This document shows, piece after piece, positions 1 through 8,168 of a stretch of 64,000 nt of DNA (position 1 is its first letter; each line of letters starts with the position of its first letter). Source of the DNA: Streptomyces griseoluteus. GTDB taxonomy: Bacteria > Actinomycetota > Actinomycetes > Streptomycetales > Streptomycetaceae. A model generated the notes under the pieces. That model had not been told where the DNA came from. It saw only the letters and a program-made list of their open reading frames with translations, and did not search any database. The DNA is taken from positions 372,001-436,000 of the forward strand of contig NZ_SRRU01000002.1 in assembly GCF_004784465.1 (NCBI RefSeq). The letters run 5' to 3'. A program made the translations under genes and the position numbers.

Positions 1-509
1 CGGCGATCGAGCAGGCGGTACGCCGCCAGTACGCCGAGATGTTCGCCGCCTTCCCCACCCCGACCTACGCCACCTACGGCAACGTCGACATGCCGCCCCT
101 CTGGCGGGAGTACGCCGGACCGGGCACCACTGTGCTGGACGGTGAGCGGGTGGAGATCGGGGGCCGCGTCTTCGGCTTCGTCGGCGGCGGCCTGCGCACC
201 CCGATGCGCACCCCGTACGAGATCGACGACGAGGAGTACGCGGCGAAGATCGAGGCCGTCGGCGAGGTGGACGTGCTCTGCACCCACATCCCGCCCGAGG
301 TGCCCGAACTCGTCTACGACACCGTCGCCCGCCGCTTCGAGCGCGGCAGCCGGGCCCTGCTGGCCGCCATCAGGCGCACCAGGCCGCGCTACTCCCTGTT
401 CGGCCACGTCCACCAGCCGCTCGCCCGCCGGATGCGGATCGGGGCGACCGAGTGTGTGAACGTGGGCCATTTCGCCGGGACCGGCAGGCCGTGGGTGCTG
501 GAGTGGTGA
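1..509 (+). CDS. Metallophosphoesterase, 5' end missing
   Basis: The gene runs in from the left edge, with the reading frame starting at base 3, and ends at TGA 507-509. An internal ATG at 39 is not likely to be the true start because the frame is open upstream and reads as plausible protein. The visible C-terminal part has calcineurin-like phosphoesterase hallmarks. These are GNVD in the position of the usual GNH(D/E), then CTHIPPE, then a terminal GHVH metal-ligand motif. Members hydrolyse phosphomonoesters or phosphodiesters with two metal ions. The substrate cannot be inferred. The N-terminal D-x-H and GD-x-x-D motifs lie outside the window. GNVD replaces the customary His of motif III. 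Confidence 0.8.
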   Translation, partial: AIEQAVRRQYAEMFAAFPTPTYATYGNVDMPPLWREYAGPGTTVLDGERVEIGGRVFGFVGGGLRTPMRTPYEIDDEEYAAKIEAVGEVDVLCTHIPPEVPELVYDTVARRFERGSRALLAAIRRTRPRYSLFGHVHQPLARRMRIGATECVNVGHFAGTGRPWVLEW

Positions 510-606
510 CGGCGGGCCGGGGGCGGCGCGGTAGCCTTCACGCTGCACACACGTGCGCACCCCGCGCGTGAGAGAACGTCCGGCCGCATCTGGAGGAGCC
601 ACGGCG

Positions 607-1047
607 ATGGCGGAACACACCAGTTCGAGCATCACGATCGAGGCGGCCCCGGCCGATGTCATGGCGGTGATCGCCGACTTCTCCCGCTACCCGGACTGGA
701 CCGGCGAGGTGAAGGAGGCCGAGGTCCTGGAGACCGACGGCCGCGGCCGCGCCGAGGAGGTCCGCCTCGTCATGGACGCGGGCGCCATCAAGGACGACCA
801 GACCCTCGCCTACACCTGGACCGGCGAGCACGAGGTCTCCTGGACCCTGGTGAAGTCCCAGATGCTCCGCTCCCTGGACGGCAGCTACCTGCTCAAGCCG
901 GCGGGCGCCGGGTCCACCGAGGTCACCTACCGCCTCACGGTCGACGTCAAGATCCCCATGCTCGGCATGATCAAGCGCAAGGCCGAGAAGGTCATCATCG
1001 ACCGCGCGCTGGCCGGCCTGAAGAAGCGCGTCGAGACGGGCTCCTGA
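607..1047 (+). CDS. SRPBCC-family protein (polyketide cyclase/dehydrase-like)
   Basis: This is a 146-residue protein with the size and alternating strand pattern of the SRPBCC/START-like fold, a deep hydrophobic ligand pocket. The N-terminal segment SSSITIEAAPADVMAVIADF followed by YPDWTG is typical of the polyketide cyclase/dehydrase subgroup. The ATG at 607 was chosen because GGAGGA at 592-597 lies nine bases upstream. The frame is open to 553 but that extension has no ribosome site. It stands alone, 60 bp before the ArsA-like gene on the same strand. Ligand and reaction are unknown. Streptomyces genomes carry many such small proteins outside polyketide clusters, so a biosynthetic role should not be assumed. 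Confidence 0.85.
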   Translation: MAEHTSSSITIEAAPADVMAVIADFSRYPDWTGEVKEAEVLETDGRGRAEEVRLVMDAGAIKDDQTLAYTWTGEHEVSWTLVKSQMLRSLDGSYLLKPAGAGSTEVTYRLTVDVKIPMLGMIKRKAEKVIIDRALAGLKKRVETGS

Positions 1048-1107
1048 CACCGGGCCCTGCCCGCCGGGGGCTCCGACGCCGCTGAGGCTCCGTTACCGTT
1101 CAGCCTC

Positions 1108-2280
1108 ATGCGTACCCTCCTGATCACCGGGCCGGGCGGCAGCGGCCGCACCAGCGTCGCCGCCGCCACCGGGCTCGCCGCGGCCCGCGCCGGCGCCCGC
1201 GTGCTCGTGCTCGGCGCCGACCGGGCCGACACGCTCGGCGCGGCCCTCGGCACGGTGACGGGACCCACGCCCACCGAGGCCGCCGAGAACCTCACCGTCT
1301 GGCGCCCCGACGCAGGCGCCCGCTTCCGCGAGGACCTCACCGCCTTCCAGAGCCGGGCCGGAACCGTCCTCGACCTGCTCGGCGCCTCCCGGCTGGACGC
1401 CGAGGAGGTCACCCCGCTGCCCGGTGCCGAGGAACTGTCCGTGCTGCGCGCCCTGCGCGACGCGGCCCTCTCCGAGCGCTACGACCTGCTCGTGGTGGAC
1501 CTCCCCCCGCTGGCCCGGGCCCTCGCCCTGCTCGCACTGCCCGAGGAACTCCGCCGCTACCTGCGCCGCCTGCTGCCGCCCGAGCGCCAGGCCGCCCGCG
1601 CCCTGCGCCCTGTCCTCGGCCGCCTCGCCGGGGTCCCCATGCCCGCCGACTGGCTGTACGAGACGGCCGCCCGCTGGGACCTGGAACTCGCCGCCGTCGA
1701 AGCCGTCGTCGCCGACCGGGGCACCACCGTCCGCCTGGTCGCCGAACCCGGCCCGGCCGGGGACGACGCCGTCCGCACCGCGGCCCTCGGCCTCGCCCTG
1801 CGCGGACTGCGCACCGAGACCCTGATCGCCAACCGCGTGCTGCCCGAGTCCGCCGACGGCACCTGGCTGGCCGGCCCCTTCGCCCAGCAGCGCAAGACCC
1901 TGGCCGACTGGGCCGAGGAGTACGACGTGCACACCGTGCCGCACCTCGGCCACGACCCGCGCGGCACCGACGACCTCGCCGCGCTCGCCCCGCCCGGCGT
2001 CAACCCCGCGCCCGACCCCGTCGAGTGGCCGGTCACCGACCGCCTCGCCGAGGACGGCACCCTCGTCTGGCGCCTCCCGCTGCCCGGCGCCGTACGCGAC
2101 GAGCTCGACCTGATCCGGCGCGGCGACGAACTCGTGGTCACCGCCGGTCCCTTCCACCGGATCGTCGCCCTGCCCTCCGCGCTGCGCCGCTGCACCGTCG
2201 CCGGGGCCGCCCTGACCGACGGCGAGCTGTCTGTCCGGTTCGCGCCCGATCCCGCCCTGTGGCCCGGCACGGGACGGTGA
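1108..2280 (+). CDS. ArsA/Get3-like P-loop NTPase with altered Walker A
   Basis: The protein has 390 residues and resembles the ArsA/anion-transporting ATPase family of the SIMIBI class. The N-terminus LLITGPGGSGRTSV is a Walker A loop. The family consensus is GKGGVGKT, so both the signature Lys and the P-loop Lys are replaced, by Pro/Gly and Arg. A later LLVVDLPP segment near residue 130 looks like the switch/Walker B region. A box TACCGT at 1094-1099 stands 8 nt before the ATG with no clear ribosome site, which suggests a leaderless transcript. ArsA homologues in actinomycetes are often not tied to arsenic. No ars gene is present here, so arsenite export is not supported. The altered loop raises doubt about ordinary ATPase activity. 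Confidence 0.78.
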   Translation: MRTLLITGPGGSGRTSVAAATGLAAARAGARVLVLGADRADTLGAALGTVTGPTPTEAAENLTVWRPDAGARFREDLTAFQSRAGTVLDLLGASRLDAEEVTPLPGAEELSVLRALRDAALSERYDLLVVDLPPLARALALLALPEELRRYLRRLLPPERQAARALRPVLGRLAGVPMPADWLYETAARWDLELAAVEAVVADRGTTVRLVAEPGPAGDDAVRTAALGLALRGLRTETLIANRVLPESADGTWLAGPFAQQRKTLADWAEEYDVHTVPHLGHDPRGTDDLAALAPPGVNPAPDPVEWPVTDRLAEDGTLVWRLPLPGAVRDELDLIRRGDELVVTAGPFHRIVALPSALRRCTVAGAALTDGELSVRFAPDPALWPGTGR

Positions 2281-2336
2281 ACGCACTGCGCCGTTCGGGT
2301 AACGTCGAAGACGCGAACCGTAGTCAGGAGCCCGCC

Positions 2337-2843
2337 ATGAGCGAAGAGCGCCCCGCACCCCAGCCCCCCGAGGAGCCCGAAGCTCCTGAAGCGCCGCGCA
2401 TGGGCGACGCCGACGCCTGGGCCACCGCGACCGCCGAGGACCTGGCCGCCGAGAAGGCCCGCCGCCGCGGCACCAGCCCGCCGCCGCCCGGCACGGCCGC
2501 CGAGGAGCTGCGCCGGCTGATGGAATCCGTGGCCGACAAGCTCTCCGGCCTGCAGTCCCCGCTGCTCGGCGCGGTCGCCGGGCCCGCCGCGCAGCAGGCG
2601 GTGCGCCAGATGGTCCAGCAGGCCAAGGCCGCCGTCGAGCCGGTCGTCGAGCGCAACCCCCAGGTCTTCGACCACCTCGCCGCCGCCGGGAGCGAACTGC
2701 TCGCCGCCTACCGCTCGGCCGTCCAGGCGCAGGAGCGGCGGTGGACCACCGGTCCCACCCCGCCCCCGGCAGACGGACCGCCGGCCGGCCGCCGTGACCC
2801 AGGTGAGGGCACCGGACCGGGCGAGCGCATCGACCTGGACTGA
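2337..2843 (+). CDS. DUF5304-type small acidic protein
   Basis: A 168-residue protein resembling the actinobacterial DUF5304 family, which has no assigned function. Residues 1-60 are acidic and Pro-rich and probably disordered. The middle, about residues 61-130, is helical with heptad-like Leu/Val spacing and repeated Gln and Ala (AAQQAVRQMVQQ), followed by a Pro-rich tail. No signal peptide or membrane segment is seen. The start at 2337 is set by AGGAG at 2326-2330. The same frame stays open upstream to 2025, but that part overlaps the ArsA-like gene and is a GC-bias artefact. It is downstream of the ArsA-like gene by 56 bp and may be co-transcribed with it. Confidence 0.7.
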   Translation: MSEERPAPQPPEEPEAPEAPRMGDADAWATATAEDLAAEKARRRGTSPPPPGTAAEELRRLMESVADKLSGLQSPLLGAVAGPAAQQAVRQMVQQAKAAVEPVVERNPQVFDHLAAAGSELLAAYRSAVQAQERRWTTGPTPPPADGPPAGRRDPGEGTGPGERIDLD

Positions 2844-2910
2844 CGGTCTGCCCCGGTGGGGCCTCGGGTACCGTTGGCCCTAGCGGGGCTCGACCGGAAC
2901 TGAGGGATTC

Positions 2911-3864
2911 ATGGGACTCACCATCGGCGTCGACATCGGCGGCACCAAGATCGCGGCCGGCGTGGTCGACGAGGAAGGCAACATCCTCTCGACCTTCAAG
3001 GTGCCGACCCCCAGCACGCCCGAGGCCATCGTGGACGCCATCGCCTCGGCCGTGGAGGGCGCGCGTGCCGGACACGACATCGTCGGCGTGGGCATCGGTG
3101 CGGCCGGCTACGTGAACCGGCAGCGCTCGACGGTGTACTTCGCGCCCAACATCGACTGGCGCCAGGAGCCGCTCAAGGAGAAGGTCGAGGCCCGCGTGGG
3201 CCTCCCGGTCGTCGTGGAGAACGACGCCAACGCGGCCGCCTGGGGCGAGTACAAGTTCGGCGCGGGCAAGGGCCACCGCAACGTCATCTGCATCACGCTC
3301 GGCACCGGCCTGGGCGGCGGCATCATCATCGGCAACAAGCTGCGCCGGGGGCACTTCGGCGTGGCCGCCGAGTTCGGCCACATCCGGATGGTCCCGGACG
3401 GCCTGGCGTGCGGCTGCGGCTCCCAGGGCTGCTGGGAGCAGTACGCCTCCGGCCGCGCCCTGGTCCGCTACGCCAAGCAGCGCGCCAACGCCACCCCGGA
3501 GAACGCGGAGATCCTCCTGGGCCTCGGCGACGGCACCCCCGACGGGATCGAGGGCAAGCACATCTCGGTGGCCGCCCGCCAGGGCGACCCGGTGGCCGTG
3601 GACTCCTACCGCGAGCTGGCCCGCTGGGCGGGCGCCGGCCTCGCGGACCTGGCCTCGCTGTTCGACCCCTCCGCCTTCATCGTGGGCGGCGGCCTCTCGG
3701 ACGAGGGCGAACTGGTCCTCGACCCGATCCGCAAGTCCTACAAGCGCTGGCTGGTCGGCGGCAACTGGCGCCCGGTCGCCGACGTCATCGCCGCTCAGCT
3801 CGGCAACAAGGCGGGCCTGGTGGGCGCGGCGGACCTGGCAAGGGAGCCGGACCCGGTCATGTAG
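2911..3864 (+). CDS. glkA: Glucokinase, ROK family
   Basis: This 317-residue protein phosphorylates glucose with ATP in the cytoplasm, and in Streptomyces GlkA also mediates glucose repression. The N-terminal phosphate-binding DIGGTK occupies residues 8-13. The sugar-binding and catalytic region VENDANAAAWG has its catalytic Asp at 105. The ROK zinc site is formed by His157 in EFGH and Cys167, Cys169 and Cys174 in CGCGSQGC. Length matches Streptomyces GlkA. Start ATG 2911 has GAGGGA eight bases upstream. It is a single-gene unit followed by a hairpin at 3886-3917. Its position close to pfkA, 5 kb downstream, places two early glycolytic genes in one neighbourhood. Confidence 0.95.
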   Translation: MGLTIGVDIGGTKIAAGVVDEEGNILSTFKVPTPSTPEAIVDAIASAVEGARAGHDIVGVGIGAAGYVNRQRSTVYFAPNIDWRQEPLKEKVEARVGLPVVVENDANAAAWGEYKFGAGKGHRNVICITLGTGLGGGIIIGNKLRRGHFGVAAEFGHIRMVPDGLACGCGSQGCWEQYASGRALVRYAKQRANATPENAEILLGLGDGTPDGIEGKHISVAARQGDPVAVDSYRELARWAGAGLADLASLFDPSAFIVGGGLSDEGELVLDPIRKSYKRWLVGGNWRPVADVIAAQLGNKAGLVGAADLAREPDPVM

Positions 3865-3885
3865 ACCGGACGAGTGCACCGACTT

Positions 3886-3917
3886 CAGGGGCGCGGGGAA
3901 CGGTTCCCGCGCCCCGA
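3886..3917. terminator. GC hairpin after glkA (GGGGCGCGGG repeat type)
   Basis: GGGGCGCGGGG pairs with CCCGCGCCCC around a short loop, with one bulged G. It lies 22 bp past the glkA stop and just before the -10 box of the next gene, so it would isolate the two. The left arm shares its sequence with the dispersed repeat at 57519-57560. There is no T-run, as is common in Streptomyces. Confidence 0.6.
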
Positions 3918-3918
3918 G

Positions 3919-3930
3919 TAGGTTGATCAC
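3919..3930 (+). promoter_or_regulatory. Possible -10 box of leaderless EEP gene
   Basis: TAGGTT at 3919-3924 is followed after 6 nt by ATG 3931, and no Shine-Dalgarno sequence is visible. This spacing would put the transcription start at or next to the start codon. The -35 region would fall inside the preceding hairpin and is poor. Confidence 0.4.
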
Positions 3931-4683
3931 ATGCCAACCCCGTTCCCCAACTCCCGTACGGAGTCAGACGGTTCCGCGGTCATCAGGGTTCTCAGCTACA
4001 ACGTCCGCTCCCTGAGGGACGACCCGGAAGCCCTGGCAAGAGTCGTCAACGCCTGCGCCCCCGACGTCCTCCTCCTCCAGGAAGCCCCCCGCTTCTTCCG
4101 CTGGCGCAAGAAGCTGGCCCGCCTCGCCAGAACCACCGGCCTCGTCTACCTCACCGGCGGAGCCCCCGCCGCCGGCCCGGCGATCCTCTGCTCCCTGCGG
4201 GCCACGGTGGAGAGCACCGAGGACATCCTGCTGCCCCTCACCCGCGGCCAGCACCGAAGGGGCCTGGCCACCGCGGTCGTCCGCTTCGGCAAGGCCCGCG
4301 TGGGACTCGTCAGCTGCCACCTCGGCCTCCAGAAGGCCGAACGCCGGACGCAGAGCGGCCTGCTCCTGGACCGCCTGGGTGAACTGGGCGTGGACCACGC
4401 GGTGATCGGCGGCGACCTCAACGAAGGCCCCACCGGCCCCGCCTTCACCCTGCTCGCCGAAGCCCTCCAGGACGCCGCGACCGTAGCCCCCTGCGGCGGC
4501 ACGGACACCTTCCCCGCCACGGCCCCCGCCCGCCGTATCGACGCCGTCCTCGCCACCCGGGGCATCGAGGTCCTCGCCTGCGGAGTCCCCACCGGCCTCC
4601 CCGGCGTCACCGGAAGCGACCTGAGGGCGGCCACGGACCACCTCCCGGTCCTGGCCGCCCTCAGAATCCCGGCGAGCGTCTAG
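3931..4683 (+). CDS. Endonuclease/exonuclease/phosphatase (EEP) family protein
   Basis: A 250-residue cytoplasmic protein of the EEP superfamily, metal-dependent phosphoesterases that cut phosphodiester bonds in DNA, RNA or inositol lipids. Visible motifs in order are VLSYNVRSLRDD (Asn metal site), LLLQEAP (catalytic Glu), GDLNEGP (Asp/Asn pair) and a C-terminal TDHLPVLA with the general-base His. All expected active-site positions are present. No signal peptide or lipid anchor is seen, so it is probably intracellular. The substrate is unknown. It ends 6 bp before the convergent gene at 4690. Confidence 0.82.
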   Translation: MPTPFPNSRTESDGSAVIRVLSYNVRSLRDDPEALARVVNACAPDVLLLQEAPRFFRWRKKLARLARTTGLVYLTGGAPAAGPAILCSLRATVESTEDILLPLTRGQHRRGLATAVVRFGKARVGLVSCHLGLQKAERRTQSGLLLDRLGELGVDHAVIGGDLNEGPTGPAFTLLAEALQDAATVAPCGGTDTFPATAPARRIDAVLATRGIEVLACGVPTGLPGVTGSDLRAATDHLPVLAALRIPASV

Positions 4684-4689
4684 CAAGGC

Positions 4690-5274
4690 TCAGACGACGG
4701 CCCCCCGGCCGGGGTCGTCGTCGCCGTCGTCGTCCGTACGCATCCGCGTCACCAGGGTGACGAAGCCGCCGAGGAAGCCGCCGATGGCGAGCGTCGTCAG
4801 CCACCAGGTCATCTCCCAGCCCAGCAGCACGGCGAGCAGCAGCAGAATCGGCCCGCCGACCACCCCGAGCCAGGCGAACTTGGCGGTGGTGTCGGCGACG
4901 GGCAGCGGGGGCGGCTCGGGCGGTACGAAGTGCCCCTCGCCGTCGTCATCGTCGTCGCCGGAGTCCCCGGCGTCGTCGGAGGGTTCGGCCGGGGTGTGGT
5001 CGCGCGGGCCGACACCGGGCGCGAAGGTGACCGAGCTGCCCAGCGGGCGTACCGGCGCGGGCTTCTCGGCGGTGCCCTCCTCGTCCGTCTCCGGCTCCGG
5101 GTCCTTCTCCAGCAGCGCGAGGTCCTCGATGGAGCGGAAGGGCTTGGAGCCGGGCGGGTCCGGCGGCTCGTCGCCGTACCCCGCGACGATGGCCCGCCAG
5201 GCGGCGTCCTCGTCGAAGGGCGTGCCGTGCTCGTCCGGCTCGCGGCCCTCGCGGTCGGAGTCGTGCTCAGCCAA
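4690..5274 (-). CDS. Acidic protein with two C-terminal membrane segments
   Basis: I do not recognise a characterised family. The roughly 194-residue product has a long acidic, Pro-rich and presumably disordered N-terminal region (to about residue 130) with a run GDDDDDGEG. Two hydrophobic segments follow, WLGVVGGPILLLLAVLLGWE and LTTLAIGGFLGGFVTLV, then an acidic tail. The proposed start is TTG at 5274, which overlaps the hydrolase stop by 8 bp and has GGAAGGGA about 9 nt upstream. The frame is open further upstream to 5358, but that part overlaps the hydrolase coding region. The arrangement implies translational coupling to the alpha/beta hydrolase, as an inner-membrane partner of unknown role. 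Confidence 0.65.
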   Translation of the reverse strand: MAEHDSDREGREPDEHGTPFDEDAAWRAIVAGYGDEPPDPPGSKPFRSIEDLALLEKDPEPETDEEGTAEKPAPVRPLGSSVTFAPGVGPRDHTPAEPSDDAGDSGDDDDDGEGHFVPPEPPPLPVADTTAKFAWLGVVGGPILLLLAVLLGWEMTWWLTTLAIGGFLGGFVTLVTRMRTDDDGDDDPGRGAVV

Positions 5275-6046
5275 CGGGGGCCGTCCCTTCCTTGCCGACA
5301 CGGGGAGCGAGCCGGTCGATGAAGGCGAGGCTCTCCTCGACGATCCGGTCCGCGTCATGGTCCAACGTCGCCACGTGGTAGCTCTGTTCCAGCACGCTCT
5401 CGGTTACGTCCGTGGAGGACACCCGGCTCAGCACCCGCGCCGAATCGGCCGCCGGGACCACGTGGTCCACCGCGCTGCGCATCAGCAGCAACGGCTGCGT
5501 GACCTGCGGCAGCTCACCGTCCAGCACGCGCAGGAAGCGGCGCAGGGAGTGGGCCGCGTGCAGCGGGACCCGGTCGTAGCCCAGCTCGGTGGTGGCGCCC
5601 TTGGCGATGTCGCTGGCGATGCCCTTGGTGGAGGGCACCAGGTGGCGGACCACGGGCAGGGCGTGGGCGGCGAGTCCGTGCACCCGGTTCGCCGGGTTGA
5701 CGACGACCACTCCGGCGACGCGCTCACCGTGCCTGGCGGCCAGCCGCAGCGCCAGCGCGCCACCCATGGACAGTCCCGCGACGAACACCCGCTCGCAGCG
5801 CTCGGAGAGCTGCCACAGCTCACGGTCGACGTGCGCGTACCAGTCCTCCCAGCCGGTGGCCCGCAGGTCCTCCCAGCGGGTGCCGTGACCGGGCAGCAGG
5901 GGCAGCGACACCGACAGGCCGCGCGCGGCGAGGTGCTCCGCCCAGGGGCGCAGCGACTGGGGCGAGCCGGTGAAACCGTGGCAGAGGAGAACCCCCACCT
6001 CCCCGCCGTCGTGGCGGTACGGCTCGGCTCCGGGAAGGACCGGCAC
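5267..6046 (-). CDS. Alpha/beta hydrolase (carboxylesterase/monoacylglycerol lipase type)
   Basis: This 259-residue protein has a full catalytic triad. Ser93 lies in the nucleophile elbow GLSMGG, Asp194 in SAVDHVVP and His224 in QSYHVATLDHD. The oxyanion segment is HGFTGSP near residue 23. The pattern resembles the Est30 carboxylesterase and monoacylglycerol lipase group, which hydrolyse short or medium acyl esters. The start is GTG 6046, with CAGGAG nine bases upstream. No signal peptide is seen, so it acts in the cytoplasm. It is first in a two-gene unit with the membrane protein ending at 4690, and divergent from the acyltransferase at 6204. A role in lipid turnover is inferred from that neighbour and not shown. 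Confidence 0.88.
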   Translation of the reverse strand: MPVLPGAEPYRHDGGEVGVLLCHGFTGSPQSLRPWAEHLAARGLSVSLPLLPGHGTRWEDLRATGWEDWYAHVDRELWQLSERCERVFVAGLSMGGALALRLAARHGERVAGVVVVNPANRVHGLAAHALPVVRHLVPSTKGIASDIAKGATTELGYDRVPLHAAHSLRRFLRVLDGELPQVTQPLLLMRSAVDHVVPAADSARVLSRVSSTDVTESVLEQSYHVATLDHDADRIVEESLAFIDRLAPRVGKEGTAPVG

Positions 6047-6203
6047 CTTTGGGGCTCCTGTTCCGGTATGTGGATCTCTGGGGAGTGCGGTACGGGTGGA
6101 TGTGCTTCACCGTACGCGACCGCGTCGCCACCGACCAGGGTCGTCGGCGCCATCGGCGGCGGTCCGGGTTAAGGTCTGTGCGACGGAAACGGGAGGCACG
6201 CGG

Positions 6204-6944
6204 GTGTTGTACGGCACGATGAAGGTTGCCATCGGAGGGCCGCTGAAGGTCGCCTTCAGACCCTGGGTCGAGGGGCTGGAGAACATCCCGGCCGAGGGGC
6301 CCGCCATTCTGGCGAGCAATCACCTGTCCTTCTCGGACTCGTTCTTCCTGCCCACGATGCTGGACCGCAAGGTCACCTTCATCGCCAAGGCCGAGTACTT
6401 CACCACCCCCGGACTCAAGGGGCGGCTGACGGCCGCCTTCTTCAAGGGCGTCGGGCAGCTCCCCGTCGACCGCTCCGGCGCGCGCGGTGCGGGCGAGGCC
6501 GCGATCAAGAGCGGCATAGAGGTGCTGGAACGCGGTGAGCTGTTCGGCATCTACCCCGAGGGGACCCGCTCGCCCGACGGCCGTCTCTACCGGGGCAAGC
6601 CCGGCGGTCTGGCCCGCGTGGCGCTGGCCACCGGCGCACCGGTGATCCCGGTGGCGATGATCGACACCGAGAAGATCCAGCCGCCCGGCAAGGTGATGCC
6701 CAAGCTGATGCGTCCCGGCATCCGGATCGGCAAGCCGCTGGACTTCAGCCGCTACCACGGCATGGAACACGACCGGTTCGTGCTGCGGGCGGTGACGGAC
6801 GAGGTCATGTACGAGATCATGAAGCTCTCCGGCCAGGAGTACGTCGACATCTACGCGACCGCCGCCAAGCGGCAGATCGCGGAGGCGGCGAAGGCGGCGA
6901 AGGAGGCCGGCAAGGCCGAGAAGGCGGAGAAGACCGGGGCCTAG
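6204..6944 (+). CDS. 1-acyl-sn-glycerol-3-phosphate acyltransferase-like (PlsC family)
   Basis: The 246-residue enzyme carries the acyltransferase motifs NHLSFSDS (HX4D-type: His, four residues, Asp) near residue 37 and YPEGTRSPDG near residue 118, which binds the phosphate of the acceptor. These enzymes transfer an acyl group to lysophosphatidate to make phosphatidate at the inner face of the membrane. The C-terminal 25 residues are an Ala/Lys/Glu repeat (EAAKAAKEAGKAEKAEK), likely a charged helix. The start is GTG 6204 with GGGAGG at 6191-6196. An ATG at 6219 lacks a ribosome site. Other acyl acceptors within the family are possible. It is followed closely by the sensor kinase. Confidence 0.9.
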   Translation: MLYGTMKVAIGGPLKVAFRPWVEGLENIPAEGPAILASNHLSFSDSFFLPTMLDRKVTFIAKAEYFTTPGLKGRLTAAFFKGVGQLPVDRSGARGAGEAAIKSGIEVLERGELFGIYPEGTRSPDGRLYRGKPGGLARVALATGAPVIPVAMIDTEKIQPPGKVMPKLMRPGIRIGKPLDFSRYHGMEHDRFVLRAVTDEVMYEIMKLSGQEYVDIYATAAKRQIAEAAKAAKEAGKAEKAEKTGA

Positions 6945-6974
6945 CGACCCGGCTCGGGGGAGGCGGGGGGCGCC

Positions 6975-8168
6975 ATGGCCAGGGGCGAACAGGTCATGCG
7001 GATGTCGGTCGAGCTGCCGCTGTGGCGCGCGCTCACCGGCTACCGCGTCCTGACCATGCTGTACGCGATCGGTCTGGGCGCCACCGCCTACACCCACTTC
7101 GTCCGCCCGTGGCTGGCCCTCGCCTACTACGCGCTGCTGGTGCTCTGGACGCTCGCCACCGTGACCCGGGTGACCAGCGCGGCCCGCTGCACCCGGTGGT
7201 TCCTCGCGGCCGACCTGGCGGTGGCGGTCCTCGGCATCCTGCTCACCCCGCTCGCCGACGACCCGCACCGGATCGCGGGCGGCGGCCCCACCCTGCCCTC
7301 GATATGGACGGCAGGCGCGGTGCTGGCCTTCGCCCTCAAGGGCGGCTGGCGATGGGCGGCCGCCGCCTCCACGGCGGTCGCCGTGGCCAACCTGGTCGAG
7401 CGGGGCGCCCCGGCGCGGGACACCGTGCACAACGTGATCCTGGTCTGGGTCGCCGCCATCGCCATCGGCTACGTGGTCGAGGTGGCCCGCGCCTCCGAGC
7501 GCACCCTCGCCCGCGCCCTGGAGATCGAGGCCGCCACCCGCGAACGGGAGCGCCTGGCCCGCGACATCCACGACAGCGTGCTCCAGGTACTGGCCATGGT
7601 CCAGCGGCGCGGCGCGGTCATCGGCGGCGAGGCGGCCGAGCTGGGCCGGCTCGCCGGGGACCAGGAGATCGCCCTGCGCACCCTGGTCTCCGGCGGCCTG
7701 CTCCCCACCAGCCGCACCCCCGCCGACCCGGCCCGGGCCGACACCGGCCCGCTCGACCTGCGCTCCCTGCTCGCCCCGTACGCCGGGTCCCGGGTGAGCC
7801 TCGCCGAACCGGGCGCGCCGGTCACGCTGGAGGCGACGGCGGCGCGGGAGCTGGCGGCCGCCGTCGGGGCCGCGCTGGACAACGTGCGGCGGCACGCGGG
7901 CGACGAGGCCCGCGCCTGGATCCTGGTCGAGGACGAGCCCGACGGGATCATCGTCACCGTCCGCGACGACGGCCCCGGCATCCCCGAGGGCCGGCTCGCG
8001 CTGGCCGAGGGCGAGGGCAGGCTCGGGGTGGCCCAGTCGATCCGGGGGCGGCTGCGCGACCTCGGCGGCAGCGCCGAGGTGATCTCCGTGCCCGGCCAGG
8101 GCACCGAGGTCGAGTTGAAGGTACCGAAGAGCGCCTCGGTGGCGCGGGGGAAGGCGGAACGGCGATGA
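6975..8168 (+). CDS. Sensor histidine kinase, MacS type (DUF5931 N-terminus)
   Basis: This 397-residue kinase has five or six N-terminal hydrophobic segments between residues 15 and 165, resembling the DUF5931 sensor module. Then comes a HisKA_3 dimerisation domain with phosphoacceptor His199 in ARDIHDSVLQ, and an HATPase domain with VRDDGPGIPEG and an N-box at ALDNVRRHAG. No extracellular sensory loop of any size is present, so it probably senses within the membrane. GGGAGG lies upstream of ATG 6975. Its stop overlaps the start of the response regulator by 4 bp (ATGA), so the two are an expressed pair. The stimulus is unknown. Confidence 0.92.
   Translation: MARGEQVMRMSVELPLWRALTGYRVLTMLYAIGLGATAYTHFVRPWLALAYYALLVLWTLATVTRVTSAARCTRWFLAADLAVAVLGILLTPLADDPHRIAGGGPTLPSIWTAGAVLAFALKGGWRWAAAASTAVAVANLVERGAPARDTVHNVILVWVAAIAIGYVVEVARASERTLARALEIEAATRERERLARDIHDSVLQVLAMVQRRGAVIGGEAAELGRLAGDQEIALRTLVSGGLLPTSRTPADPARADTGPLDLRSLLAPYAGSRVSLAEPGAPVTLEATAARELAAAVGAALDNVRRHAGDEARAWILVEDEPDGIIVTVRDDGPGIPEGRLALAEGEGRLGVAQSIRGRLRDLGGSAEVISVPGQGTEVELKVPKSASVARGKAERR

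Noticed and set aside
1108..2280. Arsenite-export ATPase
   Set aside because: No arsB, arsC or arsR nearby and the P-loop is altered; the ArsA name describes the fold only.
1093..3930. A 945-codon minus-strand frame across the ArsA-like, DUF5304 and glkA genes
   Set aside because: Antisense to three well-supported genes, with low-complexity translation and no recognisable motif.
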